Positions 1-6,639 of a DNA stretch of 6,925 nucleotides are shown piece after piece. The stretch is from Marinobacter sp. (GTDB taxonomy: Bacteria > Pseudomonadota > Gammaproteobacteria > Pseudomonadales > Oleiphilaceae): contig JAEPMM010000178.1 of assembly GCA_017643965.1 (NCBI GenBank), positions 1-6,925 on the forward strand, read 5' to 3'. The position numbers and the translations under genes are program-made. Every line of letters starts with the position of its first letter. Positions within the stretch are counted from its first letter, which is position 1. Below the pieces are notes generated by a model. It did not search any database and had not been told where the DNA came from. It worked only from the letters and a program-made list of their open reading frames with translations.

Positions 1-2076
1 ACACAGGATTTTCTGGTCGAACTGGGCACCGAAGAACTGCCCCCCAAGGCCCTCAAACCGCTTTCTGACGCATTGACCGCGGGTATTACCCAGGGCCTGA
101 CCGACGCCGGCATCGGCTTTGGCGAGGTGGAAAGCTTTGCCGCACCGCGGCGCCTGGCGGTGCGTGTGCGCAACCTGGCCGACGCCCAGCCCGACAAGTC
201 GGTGGAAAAGCGTGGCCCCGCCGTGAAAGCGGCCTTTGACGATGCCGGCAATCCGACCCGCGCACTGACCGGCTTTGCCACCTCACTGGGGGTCACCCCG
301 GACCAGCTGGACACCCTGGAAACCGACAAAGGTGCCTGGGTGGTGTTCCGTACCGTGGAAAATGGTCGCCCGACCGTGGAACTGATGCCGGAACTGGTGG
401 AACAGGCGCTCGCCGGCCTGCCGATTCCCAAGCGCATGCGCTGGGGCGCCTACCGCACCGAGTTCGTGCGCCCGGTGCACTGGGCCATCATGCTGTTCGG
501 CAACAAGATCATCGACACTCCGATCATGGGGCTGAACCCGGGCAACAAGACCCGTGGCCACCGCTTCCACTGCCCGAAATCGTTGATCGTGCCGACACCG
601 GGCGATTACGAAGTGGTGCTCAAGCAGGAAGGCTATGTGATTGCCGATTTCGCCGAACGCCGCGAACAGATTCGTGCCGGCGTCACCGCGTTGGCGGAGA
701 AAGAGGCCGGCGGCAAGGCGGTGATTGACGAGGACCTGCTGGACGAGGTCACCGCGCTGAACGAATGGCCGGTGCCGCTGATGGGGCGGTTTGAGGAGCG
801 CTTCCTGGAGGTACCGGCGGAAGCGCTGATTTCCTCCATGAAAGAACACCAGAAATACTTCCACGTGGTCACCGCCGCCGGCGACATGCTGCCGCTGTTC
901 ATCACCGTGGCCAACCTGCAGAGCAAGGACCCGGCTCAGGTCATCTCCGGCAACGAGAAGGTGATTCGCCCGCGTCTGTCCGACGCCGCGTTCTTCTACG
1001 AAACCGACCGCAAGACCCGGCTGGAGGACCGCATCGATCAGCTCAAGCCGATCGTGTTCCAGGACAAGCTGGGCAGTATTTACGACAAATCCGTGCGCGT
1101 GGCCGCGCTGGCGAAGAAAATTGCCGCCGCCATCGGCTCTGACCCGGCGCTGGCCGAGCGCGCTGCGATGCTGGCCAAGACCGACCTGGTGACCGAGATG
1201 GTGCTGGAATTCACCGATCTGCAGGGCATCATGGGGCAATACTACGCCGAGCACGACGGTGAAGCCGGCGATGTCGCCAAGGCGCTGAATGAGCAGTACA
1301 TGCCGCGCTTTGCCGGTGACGACCTGCCTACCACCCTGACCGGCTGCGCCGTTGCCATCGCCGATCGCCTCGACTCCCTGGTCGGCCTGTTCGGCATCAA
1401 TCAGCCGCCGTCCGGCACCCGCGATCCGTTCGCGCTGCGCCGGGCGTCCCTGGGTGTACTGCGCATCATCATCGAACGGGAACTGCCGCTGGATCTGCAA
1501 ACCTGCTGTCAGTGGGCGGAAGACAACTTTACTGTGCTGACCGAGCAGAACACCGCCGCCACCGTGGTGGACTACATGCTCGAGCGCTTCCGCGCCCACT
1601 ACGACGAGCAGGGCATCGGCGCCGAAGTGTTCCTGGCGGTCCATGCCCGCCGGCCCACCAAACCGCTGGACTTCGACCGTCGGGTGAAAGCGGTGGAGGC
1701 CTTCCGCCAGCTGCCCGAAGCCCTGGCACTGGCTGGTGCCAACAAGCGGGTGTCCAACATTCTTACCAAACAGGGTGGCGACACCGTGGGCGAGACCGTT
1801 GACAAGAACCTGCTGCAGGATCAGGCCGAACAGGCGCTGGCGGAGCACATCAGTCAGCAGGCGGACAAGGTGCTGCCGTTGTTCGAGCAGGGCGACTACG
1901 CGGCGGCGCTGACCTCGCTGGCCAACCTGCGGGAGCCGGTGGACAAATTCTTTGACGACGTCATGGTGATGGCGGAGGATGAAGCCATCCGTAACAACCG
2001 TCTGGCGATGCTCAACCAGCTCCGAAACCTGTTCCTGCGGGTAGCCGATATTTCTCTGCTGCCGACAGCGAGCTGA
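1..2076 (+). CDS. glyS: Glycine--tRNA ligase beta subunit, 5' end cut by window
   Basis: Beta subunit of the bacterial alpha2-beta2 glycyl-tRNA synthetase, which charges tRNA-Gly in the cytoplasm; in this family the alpha subunit (GlyQ) forms the active site and beta mainly binds tRNA. The frame is open from base 1 and opens with FLVELGTEELPPKAL, the hallmark N-terminus of GlyS, so only about one to three codons are missing. The 691 visible residues match the roughly 690-residue family length. Conserved blocks are visible: FAAPRRLA (about 48-55), the HD-domain segment MGQYYAEHDGE (about 411-421, with H418 D419), and SGTRDPFALRR (471-481). The C-terminal 110 or so residues fit the DALR-type anticodon-binding domain. 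An internal TTG at 73 could be taken as a start but would drop the conserved N-terminus. glyQ is expected just upstream, outside the window. gmhB follows after 24 bases, probably in the same transcript. The identification is essentially certain. Confidence 0.98.
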   Translation, partial: TQDFLVELGTEELPPKALKPLSDALTAGITQGLTDAGIGFGEVESFAAPRRLAVRVRNLADAQPDKSVEKRGPAVKAAFDDAGNPTRALTGFATSLGVTPDQLDTLETDKGAWVVFRTVENGRPTVELMPELVEQALAGLPIPKRMRWGAYRTEFVRPVHWAIMLFGNKIIDTPIMGLNPGNKTRGHRFHCPKSLIVPTPGDYEVVLKQEGYVIADFAERREQIRAGVTALAEKEAGGKAVIDEDLLDEVTALNEWPVPLMGRFEERFLEVPAEALISSMKEHQKYFHVVTAAGDMLPLFITVANLQSKDPAQVISGNEKVIRPRLSDAAFFYETDRKTRLEDRIDQLKPIVFQDKLGSIYDKSVRVAALAKKIAAAIGSDPALAERAAMLAKTDLVTEMVLEFTDLQGIMGQYYAEHDGEAGDVAKALNEQYMPRFAGDDLPTTLTGCAVAIADRLDSLVGLFGINQPPSGTRDPFALRRASLGVLRIIIERELPLDLQTCCQWAEDNFTVLTEQNTAATVVDYMLERFRAHYDEQGIGAEVFLAVHARRPTKPLDFDRRVKAVEAFRQLPEALALAGANKRVSNILTKQGGDTVGETVDKNLLQDQAEQALAEHISQQADKVLPLFEQGDYAAALTSLANLREPVDKFFDDVMVMAEDEAIRNNRLAMLNQLRNLFLRVADISLLPTAS

Positions 2077-2100
2077 GACAGAGGCAACCGAAAAAGCACC

Positions 2101-2658
2101 ATGCTGATCATTCTGGACCGGGATGGCGTCATCAACCAATACGATGGCAATTACATCTGCTCAGCGGATGAGTGGGTGCCCATTCCCGGCAGCATTGACG
2201 CGATAGCGCGGCTCTGCAATGCCGGGCATCGCATCGCCATTGCCACAAACCAGTCCGGCATCGCCCGCGGTTTCTACGACACCGACGGCCTCGACGCCAT
2301 GCACGACAAGCTCGAGCAGCTCGTGGAAGCCGCCGGTGGCTGCATCGACTTCATTGCCTATTGCCCGCACCATCCGGACGATCATTGCCAATGCCGCAAG
2401 CCGTTGACCGGACTGCTGGAGCAGATCCGCGGGCACTTCCATCTGGACAGCCTGCGCGGTGCCATCATGACTGGCGACAGCCGCAAGGATCTGGAAGCCG
2501 GCCACGCCGCCGGCTGTCGCCCGGTGCTGGTCAGAACCGGCAACGGCCGGGACACCGAACGCCACTTGGAGGCCCGGCCGATTCCGGGTGCCGAGGTCAG
2601 CGTGTACGACAATCTCAGCGCATTTACCGACGCGCTTTTATCGGCGGAGGGCTGGTAA
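2101..2658 (+). CDS. gmhB: D-glycero-beta-D-manno-heptose-1,7-bisphosphate 7-phosphatase
   Basis: HAD-superfamily phosphatase that removes the 7-phosphate from heptose 1,7-bisphosphate in the cytoplasm, a step toward the ADP-heptose used for the LPS inner core. The 185-residue length is typical. HAD motif I is DRDGVIN (nucleophile D6, acid/base D8), motif II is TNQSG (49-53), the motif III lysine is in CRKP (K100), and motif IV is GDSRKD (125-130). The family's structural zinc site is present as C88, H90, C96 and C98, with a loop shorter than in the E. coli enzyme and like that of pseudomonad proteins. The start at 2101 puts motif I at the usual distance from the N-terminus. No good Shine-Dalgarno precedes it: the nearest purine block, GAGG at 2081-2084, is 16 bases away, so translation may depend on coupling to glyS. 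In pseudomonads the glyS-gmhB pair is commonly followed by an acyltransferase gene; here a tRNA follows. Confidence 0.95.
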   Translation: MLIILDRDGVINQYDGNYICSADEWVPIPGSIDAIARLCNAGHRIAIATNQSGIARGFYDTDGLDAMHDKLEQLVEAAGGCIDFIAYCPHHPDDHCQCRKPLTGLLEQIRGHFHLDSLRGAIMTGDSRKDLEAGHAAGCRPVLVRTGNGRDTERHLEARPIPGAEVSVYDNLSAFTDALLSAEGW

Positions 2659-2680
2659 AAGCAAAGCGAATCCGTATAAT
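2652..2680 (+). promoter_or_regulatory. Sigma70 promoter for tRNA-Pro
   Basis: A perfect TATAAT -10 box lies at 2675-2680. Seventeen bases upstream is a weak -35 element, CTGGTA (2652-2657, 3 of 6 matches to TTGACA), which overlaps the gmhB stop codon (TAA, 2656-2658). The predicted start near 2687 would leave a 5' leader of only about 7 bases before the mature tRNA. The discriminator after the -10 box (ACCGCC) is GC-rich, as in stable-RNA promoters under stringent control. The -10 box is convincing; the -35 and the growth-rate control are inferred. Confidence 0.75.
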
Positions 2681-2693
2681 ACCGCCCGTTGAT

Positions 2694-2770
<77 letters not shown>

Positions 2771-2930
2771 CTTTCCCGCTTTGTCTCCATCTCCGTTTCG
2801 CTTTCTGTTCTCCGGATCTCTCCCTGCACATTCAATCCGCTGATCTCTGGCTCACTGGCCTGTTGAAGCATTTTGCGAACTGATCTGTCTGCGCCACGTC
2901 AGAGTATTCATTCGCGGTTGCAATCAAGCG

Positions 2931-2958
2931 TTGAAATATCGAGCTTACGCCGCACAAT
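2931..2958 (+). promoter_or_regulatory. Candidate promoter for the GAF/GGDEF/EAL gene
   Basis: TTGAAA (2931-2936, 5 of 6 to the -35 consensus) is separated by 16 bases from CACAAT (2953-2958, 4 of 6 to the -10 consensus). Transcription would start near 2965 and give a leader of about 36 bases. The rest of the 2771-3000 intergenic region is pyrimidine-rich just after the tRNA and holds no ORF or strong hairpin that I can see. This is a consensus match only. Confidence 0.4.
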
Positions 2959-2961
2959 CGC

Positions 2962-2988
2962 GGTAACGTTTCTATCCGTACCTTTTTT
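2962..2988 (+). terminator. Weak terminator-like hairpin with T6 tail in the leader
   Basis: GGTA-(A)-CG (2962-2968, one bulged A) can pair with CGTACC (2977-2982), leaving an eight-base loop, and is followed at once by six T (2983-2988). That is the layout of an intrinsic terminator, but the stem is only six pairs with a bulge. It could end read-through from the tRNA gene, attenuate the downstream gene, or be chance. A second small hairpin (CCGC 2950-2953 with GCGG 2960-2963) shares two bases with it and could not form at the same time. Confidence 0.35.
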
Positions 2989-2989
2989 C

Positions 2990-2993
2990 GGAG
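2990..2993 (+). promoter_or_regulatory. Shine-Dalgarno that selects the 3001 start
   Basis: GGAG at 2990-2993 lies one base before the ATG at 2995, too close to serve it, and seven bases before the ATG at 3001, an ideal distance. Both ATGs are in the same frame, so the protein most likely starts at 3001 with Met-Val-Ser-Pro. Confidence 0.7.
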
Positions 2994-3000
2994 CATGGCA

Positions 3001-5361
3001 ATGGTGAGTCCGGGCATCGAACAACGCAGACTCGCTGCGCTCGAGCGTTTGGGCATTCTCGATACCCCACCGGAGGAGCGCTTCGAGCGGCTGACGCGGA
3101 TTGCGCGCCAGTATTACGGCGTAAAAACTGCACTGTTTTCGATCATAGACGCCGAACGCCAGTGGTTTAAATCCCGCCAGGGCCTGGAAGTGTCACAGAC
3201 CCCCCGTTCGGTAGCTTTTTGCGATTACGCCATCCAGCAGGACAAGCTGTTTCTGGTGGAGGACGCCACCAAAGACCCGCGGTTCAGTAAGAACCCCTTT
3301 GTGACGGGCAAGCCCTTCATTCGTTTCTACGCCGGCATGCCGGTGCGGGAACCCAGCGGCTACAAGATCGGCACGGTGTGCATCATTGACGACAAGCCCC
3401 GCCATTTCAGCGAGGTCGATCTCGACGTGCTTCGCAATCTGGCAAGCCTTGTGGAGGACGAATTGGAGCGGGCTTTTCTGTCGGCGGACAATAACGAGTA
3501 TGTCCCGGTTGCCCATTTGAGCCGGGCCATTCACCGGGCCCAGAATGTGTTTCTCACCAGTGAAAACGAACGGGCCGCCTTCGAGCTGATGCTCAGCGAT
3601 CTGCTGGGCCTCACCGGCAGCCAGTTCGGGTTCATCGGCGAAGTGCTGTATCGGGCGGATAAACAGCCCTACCTGAAAATCGGTGCCATCACCAACATCG
3701 CCTGGAGCCCGGAAACCCAGGCGCTGTACCAGGAGGTTGAGCGACGGGGCCTGATTTTCGACCGCCTCGACAATGTCCTTGGCTTACCAATGGTGACCGG
3801 TGAGGTGATTGTCGCCAATGACCTGGCCACTGATCCACGGCTCGGCGGGCTGCCCCCGGGCCATCCGCCGATCAGTGCCTACATCGGCATCCCGGTGTTC
3901 TCTGGCGATCAGCAGATCGGTCTGATCGGTCTTGCCAACCGCTTTGACGGCTACAAGGCCCGGCTGGCGGAAGAGCTGGAGCCGCTGATGCAGACCGTGG
4001 GTAACCTGATCGAGCGCAAGCGTCTGTACCAGGAGAAGCGAGAGCACCAGAAAAGCCTGGAAAAAGCGGCCAATTACGATGCCCTCACCGGACTGCCCAA
4101 CCGGCGCCGGCTGACGGAGCTGTTCGAGCAGGAACTGTATGAGGCCAACCAGCGCAATGGCCTGGTGTCGGTGTGCTTTATCGATCTGGACGGTTTCAAG
4201 GAAATCAACGACACCCATGGCCACGCTGTCGGCGACGCCGTACTCAAGTCCGTGGCCGGACGACTGCTGGGTCGTGTGCGTGCCCACGACGTGGTGGCGC
4301 GCCTGGGTGGCGACGAGTTTGTTGCCATCCTGCGGGATGTGGACAACGAAAAGGTCTACGCCCGTCTGCTGGAAGCCATCCGCCAACCCATCGCCTACAA
4401 GCACCATGTACTGCAGCTGTCCGGCAGCATGGGGGTCACGGTGTACCCCCATGACAACGCCGATGCCGACCTGCTGATCCGCCACGCCGATCAGGCCATG
4501 TACGCGGCCAAGGAAGCGGGCAAGAACAATTATACCCTGTTTGACCTGGATACCCATTTCTCCCGCAAGGAGCGGGTCAAGGTGCTGGAGCAGATCGACG
4601 ACGCACTGAACCTCGGCCAGCTCGAACTCTACTACCAGCCCAAAATGGATTTCCGGCAACAGCGCATTGCCGGCTTCGAGGCATTGATCCGCTGGAATCA
4701 TCCCGAAGAAGGGCTGATGAGCCCGGGGCAGTTCCTGGAGCATATCGAATACACCGAGTACGCCCGCAGCGTCGGCAATTTCGTGCTGCGGGAAGCGGTC
4801 GCGCGGCTGCAGGCGTTTGACCGACAGGCGCTGCCCTACACCCTGAGCGTCAACCTCAGCCCGTTCCACTTCCTCACGCCCGGCTTCGGGGACGATCTGG
4901 CCAACGCCCTGGCGGACTGCCCGCCGGACATCCGCGGCCGCCTGATTCTGGAAATCCTGGAGACCACCGCGCTGGATGACACCGACCGCGCGATGGAGAA
5001 CCTGAGCGCCTGTCGCGAGCTGGGGGTGGAACTGTCGCTGGACGATTTCGGCACCGGCTATTCGTCGCTGGACCTGTTCCGCCGTCTGCCTGCGGAAGAG
5101 ATCAAGATCGACCGCTCGTTCGTCCTCGACATGCTGGAAAATGCCGACAGCGGGATGATTGTCAGTGCCATCATCAGCCTTTCAAAAAGCTTCAAACGTC
5201 GCTTGGTGGCGGAGGGGATTGAGTCGTCAGAAGTCGAGGCGCGGTTGATTGAACAGGGCTGCGAACTGGGCCAGGGCTTTCTCTACAGCCAGCCGCTGCC
5301 GCTGCAACAGGCCATGGAGTGGGCCGCCAACTTCACCTGGGATGACAGGACGATCCGATAG
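3001..5361 (+). CDS. Tandem-GAF GGDEF-EAL protein, putative bifunctional cyclic-di-GMP enzyme
   Basis: A 786-residue protein predicted to turn over cyclic-di-GMP. Domain order: GAF 1 (about 20-155, the DTPPEERF / WFKSRQGL / RFYAGMPV type), GAF 2 (about 185-340, with GLPPGHPP and IGIPVFSG), a charged helical linker (about 340-358), GGDEF (from DALTGLPNRR at 360) and EAL (about 535-780). The cyclase half has an intact GGDEF (436-440), metal-site DLDGF, and an inhibitory-site motif RAHD (427-430) five residues before GGDEF. The EAL half keeps every residue expected for phosphodiesterase chemistry: E560 of EAL, N618, E651, D681 and D682 of DDFGTG, K702, E738 and Q758. No signal peptide or membrane segment is visible, so it is probably a cytosolic sensor enzyme; the GAF ligands are unknown. 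The start at 3001 is preferred over 2995 on ribosome-site spacing. The product may be bifunctional, or the GGDEF may act mainly as a GTP-binding regulator of the EAL domain; sequence cannot decide. Confidence 0.95.
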   Translation: MVSPGIEQRRLAALERLGILDTPPEERFERLTRIARQYYGVKTALFSIIDAERQWFKSRQGLEVSQTPRSVAFCDYAIQQDKLFLVEDATKDPRFSKNPFVTGKPFIRFYAGMPVREPSGYKIGTVCIIDDKPRHFSEVDLDVLRNLASLVEDELERAFLSADNNEYVPVAHLSRAIHRAQNVFLTSENERAAFELMLSDLLGLTGSQFGFIGEVLYRADKQPYLKIGAITNIAWSPETQALYQEVERRGLIFDRLDNVLGLPMVTGEVIVANDLATDPRLGGLPPGHPPISAYIGIPVFSGDQQIGLIGLANRFDGYKARLAEELEPLMQTVGNLIERKRLYQEKREHQKSLEKAANYDALTGLPNRRRLTELFEQELYEANQRNGLVSVCFIDLDGFKEINDTHGHAVGDAVLKSVAGRLLGRVRAHDVVARLGGDEFVAILRDVDNEKVYARLLEAIRQPIAYKHHVLQLSGSMGVTVYPHDNADADLLIRHADQAMYAAKEAGKNNYTLFDLDTHFSRKERVKVLEQIDDALNLGQLELYYQPKMDFRQQRIAGFEALIRWNHPEEGLMSPGQFLEHIEYTEYARSVGNFVLREAVARLQAFDRQALPYTLSVNLSPFHFLTPGFGDDLANALADCPPDIRGRLILEILETTALDDTDRAMENLSACRELGVELSLDDFGTGYSSLDLFRRLPAEEIKIDRSFVLDMLENADSGMIVSAIISLSKSFKRRLVAEGIESSEVEARLIEQGCELGQGFLYSQPLPLQQAMEWAANFTWDDRTIR

Positions 5362-5404
5362 ACTAAGCTTCAACGTATTTCCTAGCCCTGTAACAACCAA
5401 CCAC

Positions 5405-5409
5405 GGAGA
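5405..5409 (+). promoter_or_regulatory. Ribosome binding site of the VOC gene
   Basis: GGAGA at 5405-5409 is six bases before the ATG at 5416, a strong site that fixes the start. The 54-base gap after the GGDEF-EAL stop (5362-5415) shows no convincing promoter or terminator, so read-through from upstream is plausible. Confidence 0.75.
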
Positions 5410-5415
5410 ACACCA

Positions 5416-5787
5416 ATGATCGGATACGTCACCCTCGGCGTCAGTGATATGGCGAAGGCGAAGCAGTTCTACAGCGACCTGCTCGGCGATCTGGGCGCGA
5501 AAGTGCTGCTGGACATGGATCGCATTGCGTTTATCGGCAAGAACATGGGCTCGCCCATGCTGGCGGTGTGCAAACCCTTCAACGGCGAGCCGAACCACCC
5601 GGGCAATGGCAACATGCTGGCCCTGCAGCCGGGTTCCAAAGAGGCCGTCGACGCCCACTACCACAAGGCCATCGAGCTGGGCGCCACCTGTGACGGCGAG
5701 CCGGGACAGCGCATTCCGAACCAGTTCTACGGCGCCTATGTGAAAGACCCCGACGGTAACAAGCTGGCGTTCTTCCACTTCGGTTGA
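5416..5787 (+). CDS. VOC-fold (glyoxalase/bleomycin-resistance superfamily) protein, function unknown
   Basis: A small 123-residue protein of the vicinal-oxygen-chelate superfamily. It starts with IGYVTLGVSDMAKAKQFY, the first beta-alpha unit of the fold, and ends with AAYVKDPDGNKLAFFHF-like sequence (seen here as GAYVKDPDGNKLAFFHFG), the usual last strand. The length fits a single-domain VOC protein with two beta-alpha-beta-beta-beta modules. The usual metal-ligand positions of true glyoxalases look unfilled: the first strand has Tyr where His is common, and the last strand has no Glu after DPDGN. It belongs to a widespread uncharacterised group in proteobacteria with the same IGYVTLG start, so a glyoxalase I call is not justified. 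It sits 54 bases after the GGDEF-EAL gene on the same strand and is followed by a hairpin terminator, so the two may share a transcript. The fold is clear; substrate and role are unknown. Confidence 0.9.
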   Translation: MIGYVTLGVSDMAKAKQFYSDLLGDLGAKVLLDMDRIAFIGKNMGSPMLAVCKPFNGEPNHPGNGNMLALQPGSKEAVDAHYHKAIELGATCDGEPGQRIPNQFYGAYVKDPDGNKLAFFHFG

Positions 5788-5795
5788 TCCCTGAT

Positions 5796-5819
5796 GGCCC
5801 TCCGCGAGGGCCGCTCTTT
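5796..5819 (+). terminator. Intrinsic terminator after the VOC gene
   Basis: A perfect seven-pair GC-rich stem, GGCCCTC (5796-5802) with GAGGGCC (5806-5812), encloses a three-base CGC loop and is followed by GCTCTTTA. It starts nine bases after the VOC stop codon. The stem is strong but the T-tract is short and interrupted, so termination may be incomplete. It separates the VOC gene from the Crp/Fnr gene. Confidence 0.7.
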
Positions 5820-5826
5820 ACTGTTG

Positions 5827-5864
5827 TTGCAAAAATTGCGGCAGTAAGAATACACTTTTTGTGT
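5827..5864 (+). promoter_or_regulatory. Candidate promoter/operator region of the Crp/Fnr gene
   Basis: TTGCAA (5827-5832, 4 of 6) and TACACT (5851-5856, 4 of 6) are 18 bases apart and could form a sigma70 promoter, with a start near 5863 and a leader of about 54 bases. Two short inverted repeats overlap the boxes: GCAA-AAA-TTGC at 5829-5839 and ACAC-TTTTT-GTGT at 5852-5864. Either could be a protein-binding site, possibly for the downstream regulator itself, but neither matches the canonical CRP or FNR half-site pattern well. The promoter is a weak consensus match in an AT-rich patch. Confidence 0.35.
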
Positions 5865-5904
5865 TAGCGTCAGTGGTCTATTGGAGAACATCCACTGCCC
5901 AGCC

Positions 5905-5909
5905 AGGGA
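5905..5909 (+). promoter_or_regulatory. Shine-Dalgarno that selects the 5917 start
   Basis: AGGGA at 5905-5909 is one base from the ATG at 5911 but seven bases from the in-frame ATG at 5917, so 5917 is the likelier start. A TTG at 5881 extends the frame further but has no ribosome site at a suitable distance. Confidence 0.65.
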
Positions 5910-5916
5910 CATGGCT

Positions 5917-6639
5917 ATGCCAGACACACCGACACACCCCGACCAGAATCATTTACTGGCAGCGTTGCCAGACAGTGCGAAAGCGCGGATCTTCCCACGC
6001 CTCAAGCGGGTTAAACTGAACCTGGGCGACGTCATCTACGAGTCCGGCCAGTCCATCGAATTTGTCTATTTCCCGACCGATTGCATCATTTCGCTGCTTT
6101 ACGTGATGCTCAATGGCGCGTCCGCGGAAATTTCGGTGGTAGGCAACGAGGGGCTGGCAGGCATAGCCGTGTTCATGGGCGGAGAAAGCACGCCGACCCG
6201 AACCATTGTGCAGAGCAAGGGCGTTGCGTACCGCATGACCTCCACCGAGCTCAAACTGGAGTTCAACAACCATGCCGAAGTGCGGATGCTGATGCTGCGT
6301 TACACCCAGGCGCTGATTACCCAGATGTCCCAGACAGCAGTGTGCAATCGCCACCATTCGATCGATCAGCAACTGTGTCGCTGGCTGCTGCTGTCCCTCG
6401 ACCGCCTCCCGGGCAACCAGCTGACCATGACCCAGGAGCTGATCGCCAATATGCTAGGGGTACGTCGGGAGGGGGTCACGGAAGCTGCCGGCAAACTGCA
6501 GAAACTGGGAGTCATCGAATACCACCGCGGCCACATTGACGTGCTTGACCGCGCCAAACTCGAAACCCTGTGTTGCGAGTGTTATGGCGTGATCAAGCGG
6601 GAAACCGACCGCCTGACCACCGACAAAATCCTCTACTAG
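5917..6639 (+). CDS. Crp/Fnr-family transcriptional regulator
   Basis: A 240-residue DNA-binding regulator. The N-terminal cyclic-nucleotide-binding-like beta-barrel spans about residues 8-125 (VYFPTDCIISLLY near 50-62, VGNEG at 75-79, GGES and TRT near 88-96). A long dimerisation helix follows (LMLRYTQALITQMSQTAVCNRHHSIDQQLCRWLL), then a Crp-type winged helix-turn-helix from about 150 to 215. The core is LTMTQELIANML (169-180) followed by GVRREGVTEAAGKLQ, which fits the recognition helix. There is no N-terminal cysteine cluster, so it is not an oxygen-sensing FNR. The barrel does not show the classic CRP cAMP pocket, although E78 and R95 lie roughly where its Glu and Arg would be. Three cysteines near the C-terminus (C219, C220, C222) form CCECY. 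I recognise this as a common uncharacterised proteobacterial subgroup with a strongly conserved HTH. It has its own upstream region after a terminator, and its stop codon overlaps that of the convergent GGDEF gene. Ligand and targets are unknown. Confidence 0.93.
   Translation: MPDTPTHPDQNHLLAALPDSAKARIFPRLKRVKLNLGDVIYESGQSIEFVYFPTDCIISLLYVMLNGASAEISVVGNEGLAGIAVFMGGESTPTRTIVQSKGVAYRMTSTELKLEFNNHAEVRMLMLRYTQALITQMSQTAVCNRHHSIDQQLCRWLLLSLDRLPGNQLTMTQELIANMLGVRREGVTEAAGKLQKLGVIEYHRGHIDVLDRAKLETLCCECYGVIKRETDRLTTDKILY

Noticed and set aside
73..75. TTG at 73 as the start of glyS
   Set aside because: The frame is open to base 1, and the codons before 73 encode the highly conserved GTEELPPKAL segment, so the true start is upstream of the window.
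283..2139. A 618-codon open frame on the minus strand across glyS
   Set aside because: It lies antisense to the well-conserved glyS, and its translation is low-complexity His/Gln/Val/Gly-rich sequence with no domain. Long antisense frames are expected opposite GC-rich codon-biased genes.
3784..4869. A 361-codon open frame on the minus strand across the GGDEF-EAL gene
   Set aside because: It is antisense to conserved GGDEF and EAL coding sequence and has a composition typical of a shadow frame, with no recognisable motif.
5388..5415. A separate promoter for the VOC gene (TGTAAC near 5389)
   Set aside because: No -35 element lies at a suitable distance, and the match is too weak to call.
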